Source: Paracoccus marinaquae (GTDB lineage Bacteria; Pseudomonadota; Alphaproteobacteria; Rhodobacterales; Rhodobacteraceae). From it: a stretch of DNA of 64,000 bases. How positions within the stretch are numbered: the stretch's first letter is position 1; every line of letters starts with the position of its first letter. The stretch covers positions 1-64,000 of the forward strand of contig NZ_JAHKNG010000006.1 in assembly GCF_018860165.1 (NCBI RefSeq), written 5' to 3'. The notes under the pieces were generated by a model. It worked only from the letters and a program-made list of their open reading frames with translations. It was not told where the DNA came from and searched no databases. The position numbers were made by a program, and so were the translations under genes. Shown here one piece after another: positions 1-8,527 of the stretch.

Positions 1-127
1 TTCAAAAATCCCATGTCGATCACTCCGTATGCCTCCAGCTGCTTCAAGCCGAGGCAGGGTTGCACATGGGTCAATTCTCAATGACAATTTTGGCGGTTGC
101 CGGGTCAATTCTCAGTGGCAATCAACA
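1..127. mobile_element. End of an IS21-like insertion sequence (partial, runs off the window edge)
   Basis: Two 21-bp direct repeats differing at two positions lie at 68-88 and 102-122, both beginning GGGTCAATTCTCA. The block ends with CA at 126-127, directly followed by the body of a thioredoxin-like gene. Repeated terminal motifs and TG...CA ends are typical of IS21-family elements; that family assignment is from memory of such termini. No transposase (IstA/IstB) can be read here because the rest of the element would lie to the left of base 1. Confidence 0.55.
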
Positions 128-349
128 GTCAATATGGGGCAGAGCAACGAGGTGATCCACAATGTCCGCCGCCGCACCGGCGTCTCCTATCCGCTGCTGG
201 CGGATCGGCTGAAGATCGCGGCGATGCATTTCGGGGTACTGGCCACCCCGACCTCGTTCCTGATCGGCCGTGACGGCACGCTCGTCGAACGCATCAACGG
301 CCCGCTCAGCCGTGCGCAACTCGAGGCCCGCGTGGCACGGCTGTTGTGA
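128..349 (+). pseudogene. Thioredoxin-fold (TlpA/redoxin-like) protein, C-terminal fragment
   Basis: The frame open through 128-349 encodes about 73 residues typical of the second half of a TlpA/AhpC-type thioredoxin fold: a stretch reading YPLLAD, then ATPTSFLIGRDG with the conserved cis-proline loop (TP) and the following strand, then a terminal helix. The first half, including any CxxC active site, is missing: the frame runs left into the IS21-like terminus at about 127. An ATG at 134 could be used but would give a protein without a catalytic motif. I read it as a gene truncated by insertion. Translation upstream of 128 in the same frame is IS sequence. Confidence 0.6.
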
Positions 350-585
350 TGGGGCGATCATCGAACAGCGCGGTTAGGATATCACTGCCGCCCCACGCGA
401 CCGACCCTTTTCCGGCAATAATCTACCCGTTTCTCAACACTTTGCACTACCTTCAGGCCGGGTGCGGGCGCGCAGGGGTTGGGGTCGTCCTCGCGCGGTG
501 CGGTGCTACAATTTGCCCCGTGCGCTTGCCGGCGCATGGGGATAGGTAGGCGCCATCCGGTCATGAGATTCATTGGAAGACCGTC

Positions 586-1464
586 TTGGCAACACTGATA
601 ATGCACCCAGGCGCTCCCAAGACCGCCACGACAGCACTGCAGCATGTGCTGAGGGTCAACCGCTGGCGGCTCGCCTGGCGTGGCGTCGGTTTGATCCTGC
701 CCGAGGACATTCGGGACCACAGTTTCCTTGGCGACTATCTTGCGGCCTATCGTGGCAGCGGGCCATCGGACATTTCGCAGTGCACGGCGGAGTTTTTTGC
801 CCCCTATCTCGCCAAATACCGGACGGTCATCTGCAGCGAGGAGACCCTCTGCCACGATTTCATGCCGTCCCGAAAGATCGGCCTCGGTGGCATTGACCGG
901 GCGGACACCGCGGCCCGGCTACTATCGCATTGCGGCGCGGAGCAGACGAAAGTCGTGCTGTCGATACGACCACAAGTGGATTTCCTGACCTCGACCTACA
1001 CTCATTTCGTCCATCGCAGACGCGAATCCCGCCCGTTTTCCGAGTGGCTGTCTCATGAGGTCGACCTGGGCTCGGTCTTGTGGTCACCGGCCGTGGCGGC
1101 CTTCCGACAGCAGTTCGGAGTCGAGGCAGTCAACGTGGTTTTGCTGGCGGACAAGGGGGGAGTGGCGGGCTATATCAAGACCATGCTCGATCATTTCGGC
1201 CTGAGCCGGTTCAAGCTGAAGTATGACGTGTCCGAAATCCATAATCCGTCACCATCGGCGCGGGCGGTCCAGCTTTGCCGGATCATGAATTCCCAGATCC
1301 GGAACCCGGAAAAATCCGAGCGCGTCAACAGCGCCCTGATCGAGAACTTCCCGGTCGAGGAATTCGGGAAGTTCGTTCCTGCCGCCGGGAAAATTCCGAA
1401 GGACCTGCTGCTGGTCTATGCTGCGGACCATGCTGCGGCCCTGAGTGGTGCAGTTCCGGCATGA
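586..1464 (+). CDS. Sulfotransferase-like P-loop protein
   Basis: The 292-residue product starts with a strand-loop-helix reading HPGAPKTATTALQ, which resembles the 5'-phosphosulfate loop of PAPS-dependent sulfotransferases (PKxGTT type). A later SIRPQVDFLTSTYTHFV segment fits the 3'-phosphate (PSB) region with an Arg and a Ser-rich helix. The acceptor substrate cannot be told. The start is probably TTG at 586, because GGAAGA lies five bases upstream; the first ATG (601) would be about 20 bases from that site. The gene sits alone between an IS remnant and the convergent kynureninase gene, with base composition visibly less GC-rich than its neighbours, so it may be an acquired accessory gene. 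A hypothetical protein of other function is possible. Confidence 0.6.
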   Translation: MATLIMHPGAPKTATTALQHVLRVNRWRLAWRGVGLILPEDIRDHSFLGDYLAAYRGSGPSDISQCTAEFFAPYLAKYRTVICSEETLCHDFMPSRKIGLGGIDRADTAARLLSHCGAEQTKVVLSIRPQVDFLTSTYTHFVHRRRESRPFSEWLSHEVDLGSVLWSPAVAAFRQQFGVEAVNVVLLADKGGVAGYIKTMLDHFGLSRFKLKYDVSEIHNPSPSARAVQLCRIMNSQIRNPEKSERVNSALIENFPVEEFGKFVPAAGKIPKDLLLVYAADHAAALSGAVPA

Positions 1465-1543
1465 ATTCCGGTTCCCGTCGCCGATCCGCGGCGGGCAGAT
1501 TATCCCGCAAGCCGGGCCTGCATCGGACCAGCATTCGCGGGCG

Positions 1544-2782
1544 TCAGGTCACGGTTTCGCGGGTGGCGTATTTCGGGTCCATCCAGACCTCGCGCCGCAG
1601 GCAATCCGCCATCACCTCGACCGCATCGAACAGGTCGGTGAAGCGCAGGTAATAGGGCGCGAGGCCAAAGCGCATGATCCCCGGCTCGCGGAAATCGCCG
1701 ATGACCCCCTGTTCGATCATCGCCCGCACCACGGCATAGCCACCCGCGAAGTCGAAGGCCACCTGGCTGCCCCGCTCTTCCGCCTCGCGGGGCGAGGCCA
1801 GTCGCAGCGCACGGCAATCGGGATGCTGTTCGACCAGCTGGATGAAGCTGTCACACAGGTTCCGACTTTTCCGGCGGATGGCCTGCATGTCGACCCCCTC
1901 GAACAGATCCATGGCGGCCTCGACCCCCTTCAGGCCAAGGATCGACTGCGTCCCGACCAGAAAGCGGCGAATGCCGGCGGTCGGCCGGAAGCTGCTTTCG
2001 AAGGCGAAGGGCGCCGCGTGGCCCCACCAGCCGGAAAGCGGCTGCCGGGCGCTGTCGTGATGGCGCTCTGCGACATAGATATAGGCCGGCGCGCCGGGGC
2101 CGCCATTCAGGTATTTATAGCTGCAGCCGACCGCAAAATCCGCGCCGATGGCGTCCAGTTCCAGCGGGATCACACCGGCCGAATGGCACAGATCCCAGAT
2201 GACCAGCGCGCCGGCCTCATGCGCCTGCCGGGTGATCCGCTCCATGTCCAGCAGCCGGCCGCTGCGGTAATCGACATTCGACAGCAGCACCGCCGCGACC
2301 TGATCGTCCAGCAGATTGGCGATATCATCATCGTCCCGGCCCAGAAGCCGCGTGGAATAACCATCCGCGCCAATCAGCGCGCCTTCCAGCATGTAGAGAT
2401 CGGTCGGAAAGCTGCCCAGTTCGGACACCAGAACCTTGCGGTCCGGACGCATTTCCATCGCCGCGCGCAGCGCCTTGTAGATATTGATCGAGGTGCCGTC
2501 GCAGACCACCACCTGCCCCGGAGCGGCCCCGATCAGCCGCCCCAGCCGGTCGCCCAGCCTCTCGGGCAGGCTGAACCACTCGGCCTCGCCCCAACTGCGG
2601 ATCAGACCCTGACCCCATTCCTGCTCGACGGCCTTCGACAATGTCGCAACCGCGCCTTTGGGCAATGCGCCCAGCGAATTGCCATCCAGATAGATCACCC
2701 CGTCCGGCAGGGCGAATTCGTCGCGCAGGGCGGACAGTTCGTCTTGCGCATCCAGTCTGGCGCAATCATCGCGTGTCAGCAT
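1544..2782 (-). CDS. kynU: Kynureninase
   Basis: PLP-dependent enzyme that cleaves L-kynurenine to anthranilate and alanine. The 412-residue length is normal for the family. Visible hallmarks are the N-terminal YLDGNSLG motif (about 31-38), CDGTSINIYK (about 94-103) of the cofactor pocket, WDLCHSAG with Asp197, and the Schiff-base lysine in SYKYLNGGPG (Lys223). The C-terminal part has the expected GSQVAFDF and FGLAPYYLRF segments. It is divergent from the anthranilate-CoA operon that begins at 3150, so its product is the likely feedstock of that operon. The other kynurenine pathway genes (tryptophan dioxygenase, formamidase) are not in the window. Confidence 0.95.
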   Translation of the reverse strand: MLTRDDCARLDAQDELSALRDEFALPDGVIYLDGNSLGALPKGAVATLSKAVEQEWGQGLIRSWGEAEWFSLPERLGDRLGRLIGAAPGQVVVCDGTSINIYKALRAAMEMRPDRKVLVSELGSFPTDLYMLEGALIGADGYSTRLLGRDDDDIANLLDDQVAAVLLSNVDYRSGRLLDMERITRQAHEAGALVIWDLCHSAGVIPLELDAIGADFAVGCSYKYLNGGPGAPAYIYVAERHHDSARQPLSGWWGHAAPFAFESSFRPTAGIRRFLVGTQSILGLKGVEAAMDLFEGVDMQAIRRKSRNLCDSFIQLVEQHPDCRALRLASPREAEERGSQVAFDFAGGYAVVRAMIEQGVIGDFREPGIMRFGLAPYYLRFTDLFDAVEVMADCLRREVWMDPKYATRETVT

Positions 2783-3149
2783 GGTTCGGGTGATCCTGTC
2801 TCGTGGTCAATCGGGTCGGCTTGGGCATAGTGTGCAAGAATCGGCTGATATCAAGACCAAGCCATCGCGTTTGACCGCGTAATCGGGGCACGGACCCCGA
2901 TCTTTGGGCGAAGCCAGCGCCCCTTGAGGCGCCGGGCGCGGCTTTTTCTGCCGCGGCTTTCACAGGGACCGGCTGCTCGGACGATACGCCTTGATCGCCC
3001 GGCAATACTCTCAGTGCACCTGCCGTGCCCCGACCGGCGCGCGGCGGGCCGCAGGCAAATCCGCGATTATAAATTTTGAACTTAAAATACATTCATGGCT
3101 ATGCTAGCGTCCATGCGCATCGGGAACGGCGATTCTCTGGGAGGCGGTT
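2783..3149. other. Divergent regulatory region between kynU and the anthranilate-CoA operon
   Basis: 367 bp with no convincing gene. The left part is GC-rich and holds two small hairpins (GCGCC...GGCGC near 2918-2933, and CGCGGC/GCCGCG at 2937-2955) that could lie in the kynU leader. The right 90 bp is strikingly AT-rich and carries the operon promoter with a palindrome (described separately). No tRNA or riboswitch was recognised. Confidence 0.5.
3073..3105 (+). promoter_or_regulatory. Candidate promoter and operator of the anthranilate-CoA operon
   Basis: A 16-bp palindrome ATTTTGAACTTAAAAT occupies 3073-3088. A plausible sigma-70 promoter is TTGAAC (3076-3081), an 18-bp spacer, and TATGCT (3100-3105), so the palindrome covers the -35 element, as expected for a repressor site. 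A related palindrome recurs before the SDR gene (5553-5568). Inference only; the regulator is not in the window. Confidence 0.45.
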
Positions 3150-5498
3150 TTGAAGATCACGGTGATAGGGGGCGGGCCGGGAGGGCTCTATACGGCTCTT
3201 CTGACCAAGAAGGCACGCCCTGACTGGGATGTCGAAGTCTTCGAACGCAATCAGCCCGACGACACCTTCGGCTTCGGCGTCGTCTTCTCGGACGAGACGC
3301 TGGACGAGTTCCTGAACCGCGACAAGCCGGTGTTCGAGCGGATCCGCGACAAGTTCGCCTATTGGGATGACGTGGCGGTGCATTTCAAGGGGCAGGAGAT
3401 GCGCTGCGCCGGCAATGGCTTCTGCGGCACCTCGCGGCAGACATTGCTGACCATCCTGCAGGACCGCTGTGCCGAACTGGGCGTCAGGATGGAGTTCGGG
3501 GCCGAGATCAGACCCGAAGACCTGAAGACCCGCTTTGCCGATTCCGATGTGATCGTGGCCAGCGACGGCATCAATTCCGCCATCCGCGAATATTACAGGG
3601 ACGGGTTCCGGCCCAGCACCGTCTGGAAGACCAACCGCTTCTGCTGGATGGGTTCCAGCCGGCCGATGGACGAGTTCAACTATTTCTTCCGCCAGACCGA
3701 ACACGGCCAGATGGTCGCGCATTGCTATCAGTATCAGAAGGACCGCTCGACCTGGGTGTTTGAGATGGACGAGGCGACATGGCAGGGGCACGGCTTCGAG
3801 GAACAAGACGAAGAAGGCTCGAAGGCCAAGCTGGAGGAAATCTTCGCCGGGGAACTGCAGGGTCATTCGCTGCTGCTGAACCGGTCGAACTGGCGGAACT
3901 TTCCGCGGGTGTTCTGCGAGAACTGGTTCGTCGACAACATCGTCATCCTGGGGGATGCGAAGGCCAGCGCCCATTTCTCGATCGGCTCGGGCACCAAGCT
4001 GGCCATGGAATGCGCCATCGCGCTGTCAGATTCGCTGCTGGCGCATGCCGAGACCGATGTGCAGGCCGCGTTCCGCGCCTATGACGAGGCCCGCCGCACG
4101 CCCTGCCAGATCATCCAGCACAATGCCGATGTCTCGCTGGCCTGGTTCGAGCATATGAACCGCTCCTGGGACATGGAGCCCTATCAGTTCGCCATGGTGG
4201 TGATGTGTCGGGCGAAGTCGATCACCTATGACAACCTGATCGTCCGCGATCCTGAATTCGTGCGCCGGGCGGATGACGAATGGTACGCCCGTCATCTGCG
4301 CGAGACCGGCGAGGATTTGTGCAAGACGCGGCCGACGCCGATGTTCTCGCGCCTCAAGCTGCGCGGGATGGAGTTGATGAACCGCGTGGTGATGTCGCCC
4401 ATGGCGCAATACAGTTGCGACGAGGACGGCAACCCGACCGACTGGCTGAAGGTGCATTACTGCGGACATGCGACCGGCGGTATGGGGCTGATCTATACCG
4501 AAATGACCTGCCCTTCGGCCGATGCCCGGATCACGCTGGGCTGCCCCGGCATGTGGACGGATGAGCATGAACGCCGCTGGGCCGGGATCGTCGCCTTCAT
4601 CCACGCCAATACCGGCGCGAAGGTGGCGATGCAGCTTGGCCATGCCGGCCGCAAGGGTTCGACCCAACTGGGCTGGGAACAGATGGATCACCCGATCGCG
4701 GATGAGGGGGCGAACTGGCCACTGGTCTCGGCCTCACCGATTCCGTGGCTCGAAGGTGAAAGCCAGATCCCGGCCGAGCTTGACCGGACCGGGATGGACC
4801 GGATCAGGGCCGATTTCGTGCAGGCGACCGAACGCGCCGCGCGGGCCGGTTTCGACATGCTGGAACTGCATTGCGCCCATGGCTATCTGCTGGCCTCGTT
4901 CCTGTCGCCGCTGACCAATCGCCGCAGCGATGAATATGGCGGCAGCATCGAAAACCGTTTGCGCTTTCCCCTGGAGGTGTTTGCGGCAATGCGCGCGGTC
5001 TGGCCCGAAGACCGGCCGATGTCGGTCCGCCTCTCGGGCTCGGACTGGAAAGAGGGCGGCCTGACCGAGGCGGATCTGTTCGCCATTGCCGAGGCCTTCC
5101 GCGACGCGGGATGCGACCTGATCGACGTCTCGGCCGGCCAGACCGTGCCGGATCAGCAGCCGGTCTATGGCCGCATGTTCCAGACGCATCTGGCCGAGGC
5201 CGTGCGCAATGTGCCGAAGATCGCCACGATGGCGGTCGGGGCGATTACCGAGGCCGCGCAGGTCAACACGATCCTGCACACAAGGCGCGCCGATCTGGTC
5301 GCCATCGGCCGTTCGCATCTGTGGAACCCGTTCTTCGCCCATCAGGCCGCCGCGTGGTACGGCGCGCTGAACAAAAGGGCATGGCCGAAACAATATGCAA
5401 GCGGCGGCGCGCAGGCGTTCCGCGAAACCGAGCGCGCGCGCGAAAAGCTGCTGGAGTTGCAACGCAAGGCGGCGCCGGGCCGGCATATGCGGGGATGA
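3150..5498 (+). CDS. 2-aminobenzoyl-CoA monooxygenase/reductase (salicylyl-CoA 5-hydroxylase/OYE fusion)
   Basis: This 782-residue fusion joins two flavoenzymes. Residues 1 to about 395 are an FAD-dependent aromatic monooxygenase, with the dinucleotide fold IGGGPGGLY near the N-terminus and ILGDAKASAHFSIGSGTK of the second FAD contact. From about 398 onward is an Old Yellow Enzyme-type NADH:flavin oxidoreductase (NRVVMSPMAQYS, HAGRKGS, HCAHGYLLASFLSP, NRRSDEYGGS). This architecture is that of Azoarcus evansii 2-aminobenzoyl-CoA monooxygenase/reductase, which hydroxylates and then reduces anthraniloyl-CoA to a non-aromatic ring. The start is TTG at 3150, with GGGAGGCG a few bases upstream. Annotation pipelines often call such proteins bifunctional salicylyl-CoA 5-hydroxylase; the kynureninase neighbour favours the anthranilate role. 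Confidence 0.88.
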   Translation: MKITVIGGGPGGLYTALLTKKARPDWDVEVFERNQPDDTFGFGVVFSDETLDEFLNRDKPVFERIRDKFAYWDDVAVHFKGQEMRCAGNGFCGTSRQTLLTILQDRCAELGVRMEFGAEIRPEDLKTRFADSDVIVASDGINSAIREYYRDGFRPSTVWKTNRFCWMGSSRPMDEFNYFFRQTEHGQMVAHCYQYQKDRSTWVFEMDEATWQGHGFEEQDEEGSKAKLEEIFAGELQGHSLLLNRSNWRNFPRVFCENWFVDNIVILGDAKASAHFSIGSGTKLAMECAIALSDSLLAHAETDVQAAFRAYDEARRTPCQIIQHNADVSLAWFEHMNRSWDMEPYQFAMVVMCRAKSITYDNLIVRDPEFVRRADDEWYARHLRETGEDLCKTRPTPMFSRLKLRGMELMNRVVMSPMAQYSCDEDGNPTDWLKVHYCGHATGGMGLIYTEMTCPSADARITLGCPGMWTDEHERRWAGIVAFIHANTGAKVAMQLGHAGRKGSTQLGWEQMDHPIADEGANWPLVSASPIPWLEGESQIPAELDRTGMDRIRADFVQATERAARAGFDMLELHCAHGYLLASFLSPLTNRRSDEYGGSIENRLRFPLEVFAAMRAVWPEDRPMSVRLSGSDWKEGGLTEADLFAIAEAFRDAGCDLIDVSAGQTVPDQQPVYGRMFQTHLAEAVRNVPKIATMAVGAITEAAQVNTILHTRRADLVAIGRSHLWNPFFAHQAAAWYGALNKRAWPKQYASGGAQAFRETERAREKLLELQRKAAPGRHMRG

Positions 5499-5537
5499 CG
5501 TCCTGGAACCGGCGCGCATACCGGTTGGCGCCAATTA

Positions 5538-5588
5538 ATTTGCGATTCAAATATTTCATGTTGAAAATAATTGCCTGGCCGTGACAAT
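5538..5588 (+). promoter_or_regulatory. Candidate internal promoter with two adjacent palindromes
   Basis: An AT-rich island lies between the monooxygenase gene and the SDR gene. ATTTG-N5-CAAAT spans 5538-5552 and TATTTC-N5-GAAAATA spans 5552-5569; the core at 5553-5568 is similar to the palindrome at 3073-3088. A possible promoter is TTGAAA (5561-5566), 16 bp, GACAAT (5583-5588). As at the first site, TTGAA is embedded in the palindrome. Suggests a second transcription start in the operon under the same regulator. Confidence 0.42.
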
Positions 5589-5657
5589 GTAAGGCAACGC
5601 GATGCAGGGAAAGCAGGCCGAAAAGATGAAACTGCCCCGAACACAGACAGTCAAGCC

Positions 5658-6398
5658 ATGTCGCTAGACGGCAAGCGCGTTCTTGTGACCGGCGGCGGAA
5701 CCGGGGTCGGGGCCGATCTGGCGCGCGCCTTTGCCGGGGCGGGCGCGCATGTCGTCGTGTCGGGACGCAGGCTTGAACCGTTGCAGCGTATGGCCGGGGC
5801 ACTGCCGCGCGCGCGCGCCATTCAGGCCGATGTGACCGACGAGGAAAGCGTCAGGGCCATGTTCGCCGAGGCCGGCCCCTGCGATATCGTCATCGCCAAT
5901 GCCGGCACCTCGGACAGCGCGCCGTTTCACCGGGTCGATCTGGCGCATTGGAACGCCATGCTGGCCGCAAACCTGACCGGCACCTTCCTGACCCTGCGCG
6001 AGGGGCTGATCCAGATGAAGGGCTGGGGGCGGCTGATCGCGGTCGCCTCGACCGCCGGGCTGAAGGGCTATCGCTATGTCGCGCCCTACGCCGCGGCCAA
6101 GCATGGCGTGGTCGGCCTGATCCGCAGCCTCGCGCTGGAGGTCGCCAGGCGCCCGGTCACCGCGAATGCCCTCTGCCCCGGCTTCCTCGATACCGGGATG
6201 ACCGAACGCTCGATCGCCAATATCATGCAGAAGACCGGCGGCGATCGTGCCCAGGCACTGGCGGCATTGACCGGCGGGAACCCGCAGGCGCGGCTGATCC
6301 AGCCCGCCGAGGTCAGTGCGGTGGCCCTGTGGTTGTGCGGGGCGGGATCGGATTCGATCAACGGTCAGGCCATCGCCATCGCCGGGGGCGAGATATGA
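5658..6398 (+). CDS. Short-chain dehydrogenase/reductase of the anthranilate-CoA operon
   Basis: A 246-residue classical SDR. The N-terminal VTGGGTGVG is the NAD(P)-binding TGxxxGxG motif, NAGT follows at the usual place, and the catalytic YxxxK is Tyr144/Lys148 with the serine in the preceding VASTAG. The C-terminal INGQAIAIAGGE is typical. In the CoA-dependent anthranilate pathway an SDR is expected to oxidise a hydroxyacyl-CoA ring intermediate; its exact substrate is inferred only from position. I chose ATG 5658 because the SDR fold starts there; the open frame extends 29 codons further upstream through the AT-rich promoter, with no family resemblance. No strong ribosome binding site is visible. 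Confidence 0.85.
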   Translation: MSLDGKRVLVTGGGTGVGADLARAFAGAGAHVVVSGRRLEPLQRMAGALPRARAIQADVTDEESVRAMFAEAGPCDIVIANAGTSDSAPFHRVDLAHWNAMLAANLTGTFLTLREGLIQMKGWGRLIAVASTAGLKGYRYVAPYAAAKHGVVGLIRSLALEVARRPVTANALCPGFLDTGMTERSIANIMQKTGGDRAQALAALTGGNPQARLIQPAEVSAVALWLCGAGSDSINGQAIAIAGGEI

Positions 6399-6437
6399 CC
6401 GGCGGGGCGGAAACATCCAGTGAACGGGAACGATGAC

Positions 6438-7250
6438 ATGACCGAGATGGCCGGGTTCGAGCCGAAGCATTTCCTGTGGGAGGTCCGCGACCGGGTTGCG
6501 GTCATCCGGCTTGACCGGCCGGACCGGAAGAACCCGCTGACCTTCGAAAGCTATGCCGAACTGCGCGACACCTTCCGGGCGCTGGTCCATGCCAGCGATG
6601 TCGATGTGGTGGTATTTGCCTCGAACGGGGGCAATTTCTGCTCGGGCGGCGACGTGCATGACATCATCGGGCCGCTGGTCGGCATGGACATGAAGGGGCT
6701 GCTGTCCTTCACCCGGATGACCGGCGATCTGGTCAAGGCGATGATCGGCTGCGGCAAGCCGATCATCGCGGCGGTGGACGGCATCTGCGTGGGTGCCGGC
6801 GCGATCATCGCCATGGCCTCGGACCTGCGGCTGGCCACGGCGGATGCCAAATGCGCCTTCCTGTTCACCCGCGTCGGGCTGGCGGGCTGCGACATGGGCG
6901 CCTGCGCGATGCTGCCGCGGATCATCGGCCAGGGCCGGGCGGCGGAACTGCTGTATACCGGCCGGGTAATGGGCGCCGATGAGGGGGCGGCCTGGGGCTT
7001 CTGGAACGCGCTGCACGGGGCCGAGACGCTGGAGGCCGAGGCCCTGAAGCTGGCCTCGCGGATCGCCGCCGGGCCGACATTCGCCCATGGCATCACCAAG
7101 ACCCAGTTGAACCAGGAATGGAACATGGGGCTGGAACAGGCCATCGAGGCCGAGGCGCAGGCGCAGGCGATCTGCATGCAGACCCGGGATTTCGAACGCG
7201 CCTATCGGGCCTTCGTCGCCAAGGAGAAACCGGTGTTTCAGGGTGACTGA
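6438..7250 (+). CDS. Enoyl-CoA hydratase/isomerase family protein
   Basis: A 270-residue crotonase-fold protein. Typical segments are [19 protein letters not shown] at the N-terminus (about 22-40), [10 protein letters not shown] forming the oxyanion-hole region, and [23 protein letters not shown]. It probably hydrates or ring-opens a CoA-bound alicyclic intermediate after the monooxygenase/reductase step. ATG at 6438 is preferred to the in-frame GTG at 6420 because a GGGAAC stretch lies about nine bases before it. It follows the SDR closely, and the next gene starts 50 bp downstream behind a small hairpin. Confidence 0.85.
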   Translation: MTEMAGFEPKHFLWEVRDRVAVIRLDRPDRKNPLTFESYAELRDTFRALVHASDVDVVVFASNGGNFCSGGDVHDIIGPLVGMDMKGLLSFTRMTGDLVKAMIGCGKPIIAAVDGICVGAGAIIAMASDLRLATADAKCAFLFTRVGLAGCDMGACAMLPRIIGQGRAAELLYTGRVMGADEGAAWGFWNALHGAETLEAEALKLASRIAAGPTFAHGITKTQLNQEWNMGLEQAIEAEAQAQAICMQTRDFERAYRAFVAKEKPVFQGD

Positions 7251-7257
7251 CATTGGA

Positions 7258-7290
7258 CCGGGGTTCCACCCCGGACCCCGGGATATTTAG
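7258..7290 (+). repeat. Intergenic hairpin and CCCCGGGATATTTA-type motif
   Basis: CCGGGG-TTCCA-CCCCGG forms a hairpin at 7258-7274. It runs into ACCCCGGGATATTTAGG and a GAAGAAGAATG start context. Short motifs of this form, followed by GAAGAAG, recur between genes in Rhodobacterales genomes as I remember them. Here it supplies the ribosome binding region of the acyl-CoA dehydrogenase. Confidence 0.45.
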
Positions 7291-7300
7291 GTGAAGAAGA

Positions 7301-8434
7301 ATGGATCAGAGCTTTCTGGATTGGCCGTTTTTCGAGGATCGGCATCGCGAACTGGCCGCCGGGCTGGAGGAATGGGCGGCGGCCCATCTGCCGGTCGATC
7401 ATGCGGATGTGGATGCGGCCTGCCGCGGGCTGGTCGCTGCCCTGGGCAAGGCCGGGATTCTGCGCCATTCCGGGGCGGACGCAGGCGAGGTGCTGGACGT
7501 GCGCAGCCTGTGCCTGATCCGCGAGACGCTGGCCCGTCATGATGCGCTGGCCGATTTCGCCTTCGCCATGCAGGGGCTGGGCATGGGCGCCATCAGCCTG
7601 TTCGGCACGGCCCGGCAGCGCGAATGGCTGGAAAGAACCCGCGCGGGCGAGGCGATTTCGGCCTTCGCGCTGACCGAGCCGGGGTCAGGCTCGGACGTGG
7701 CCGGCAGCGCAACAACCGCCGAGAAGGTCGCGGGCGGTTATCGGCTGACCGGCGAAAAGACCTATATCTCGAATGGCGGTATCGCCGATCTTTATGTGGT
7801 CTTTGCCCGCACCGGCGAAGCGCCCGGCGCGCGCGGCCTTTCGGCCTTTCTGATGCCGGCCGATACCGCGGGCTTGGGCATCGCCGAGCGGATCGAGGTG
7901 ATCGCGCCGCATCCTCTGGCGCGGCTGCGGATGGAGGATGCCTTCCTGCCCGATTCCGCCCTGATCGGACGGCCGGGCGAGGGTTTCAAGCTGGCCATGG
8001 CGGTGCTGGACGTGTTCCGCTCGACCGTCGGCGCGGCGGCGCTCGGGATGGCGCGCCGGGCCCTGGACGAGGCGCTGCATCGCGTCGGCATCCGCCGGAT
8101 CCAGGGCGAGCCCCTGGCCGCGCTGCAGATGGTGCAGGGGCATCTGGCCGACATGGCGCTGAAGATTGATGCCGCCGCGCTGCTGGTCTATCGCGCCGCC
8201 TGGACCAAGGATCAGGGTGCTGCGCGGGTCAGCCGCGAGGCGGCGATGGCCAAGCTTTACGCCACCGAGGCCGCACAGGAGGTGATCGACATGGCGGTGC
8301 AGTTGCATGGCGGCGACGGCGTGCGCCATGGCGTCAAGGTCGAGGAACTGTATCGCGATATCCGCGCGCTGCGCATCTATGAGGGCGCCAGCGACGTGCA
8401 GCGGCTGGTGATCGCGAGGAACCTGCTGGGATGA
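7301..8434 (+). CDS. Acyl-CoA dehydrogenase of the anthranilate-CoA operon
   Basis: A 377-residue FAD-dependent acyl-CoA dehydrogenase. The FAD/substrate segment [19 protein letters not shown] and the [14 protein letters not shown] strand are classical. The C-terminal helix bundle holds [10 protein letters not shown] and the catalytic base Glu361 in IYEGASDVQ. It is expected to desaturate a CoA-bound ring or ring-opened intermediate; an electron-transfer flavoprotein elsewhere in the genome would accept the electrons. ATG 7301 follows a GAAGAAGA purine stretch. The substrate is inferred from operon context, since the family alone is broad. Confidence 0.87.
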   Translation: MDQSFLDWPFFEDRHRELAAGLEEWAAAHLPVDHADVDAACRGLVAALGKAGILRHSGADAGEVLDVRSLCLIRETLARHDALADFAFAMQGLGMGAISLFGTARQREWLERTRAGEAISAFALTEPGSGSDVAGSATTAEKVAGGYRLTGEKTYISNGGIADLYVVFARTGEAPGARGLSAFLMPADTAGLGIAERIEVIAPHPLARLRMEDAFLPDSALIGRPGEGFKLAMAVLDVFRSTVGAAALGMARRALDEALHRVGIRRIQGEPLAALQMVQGHLADMALKIDAAALLVYRAAWTKDQGAARVSREAAMAKLYATEAAQEVIDMAVQLHGGDGVRHGVKVEELYRDIRALRIYEGASDVQRLVIARNLLG

Positions 8435-8527
8435 GCCATCCCCTCCGGGCCGGGCCCGGCCAGTCCCTGCCGGCGCCATCCCCGCACCGGCATCACGTCA
8501 AGCTTTTGGCATTCAAGGAGAACGCGC

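Noticed and set aside
2863..3010. TGATATCA and TTGATCGCC-type sequences near kynU as FNR boxes
   Set aside because: They lack the five-base arms with exactly four bases between them; only 11431-11444 and 39245-39258 fit.
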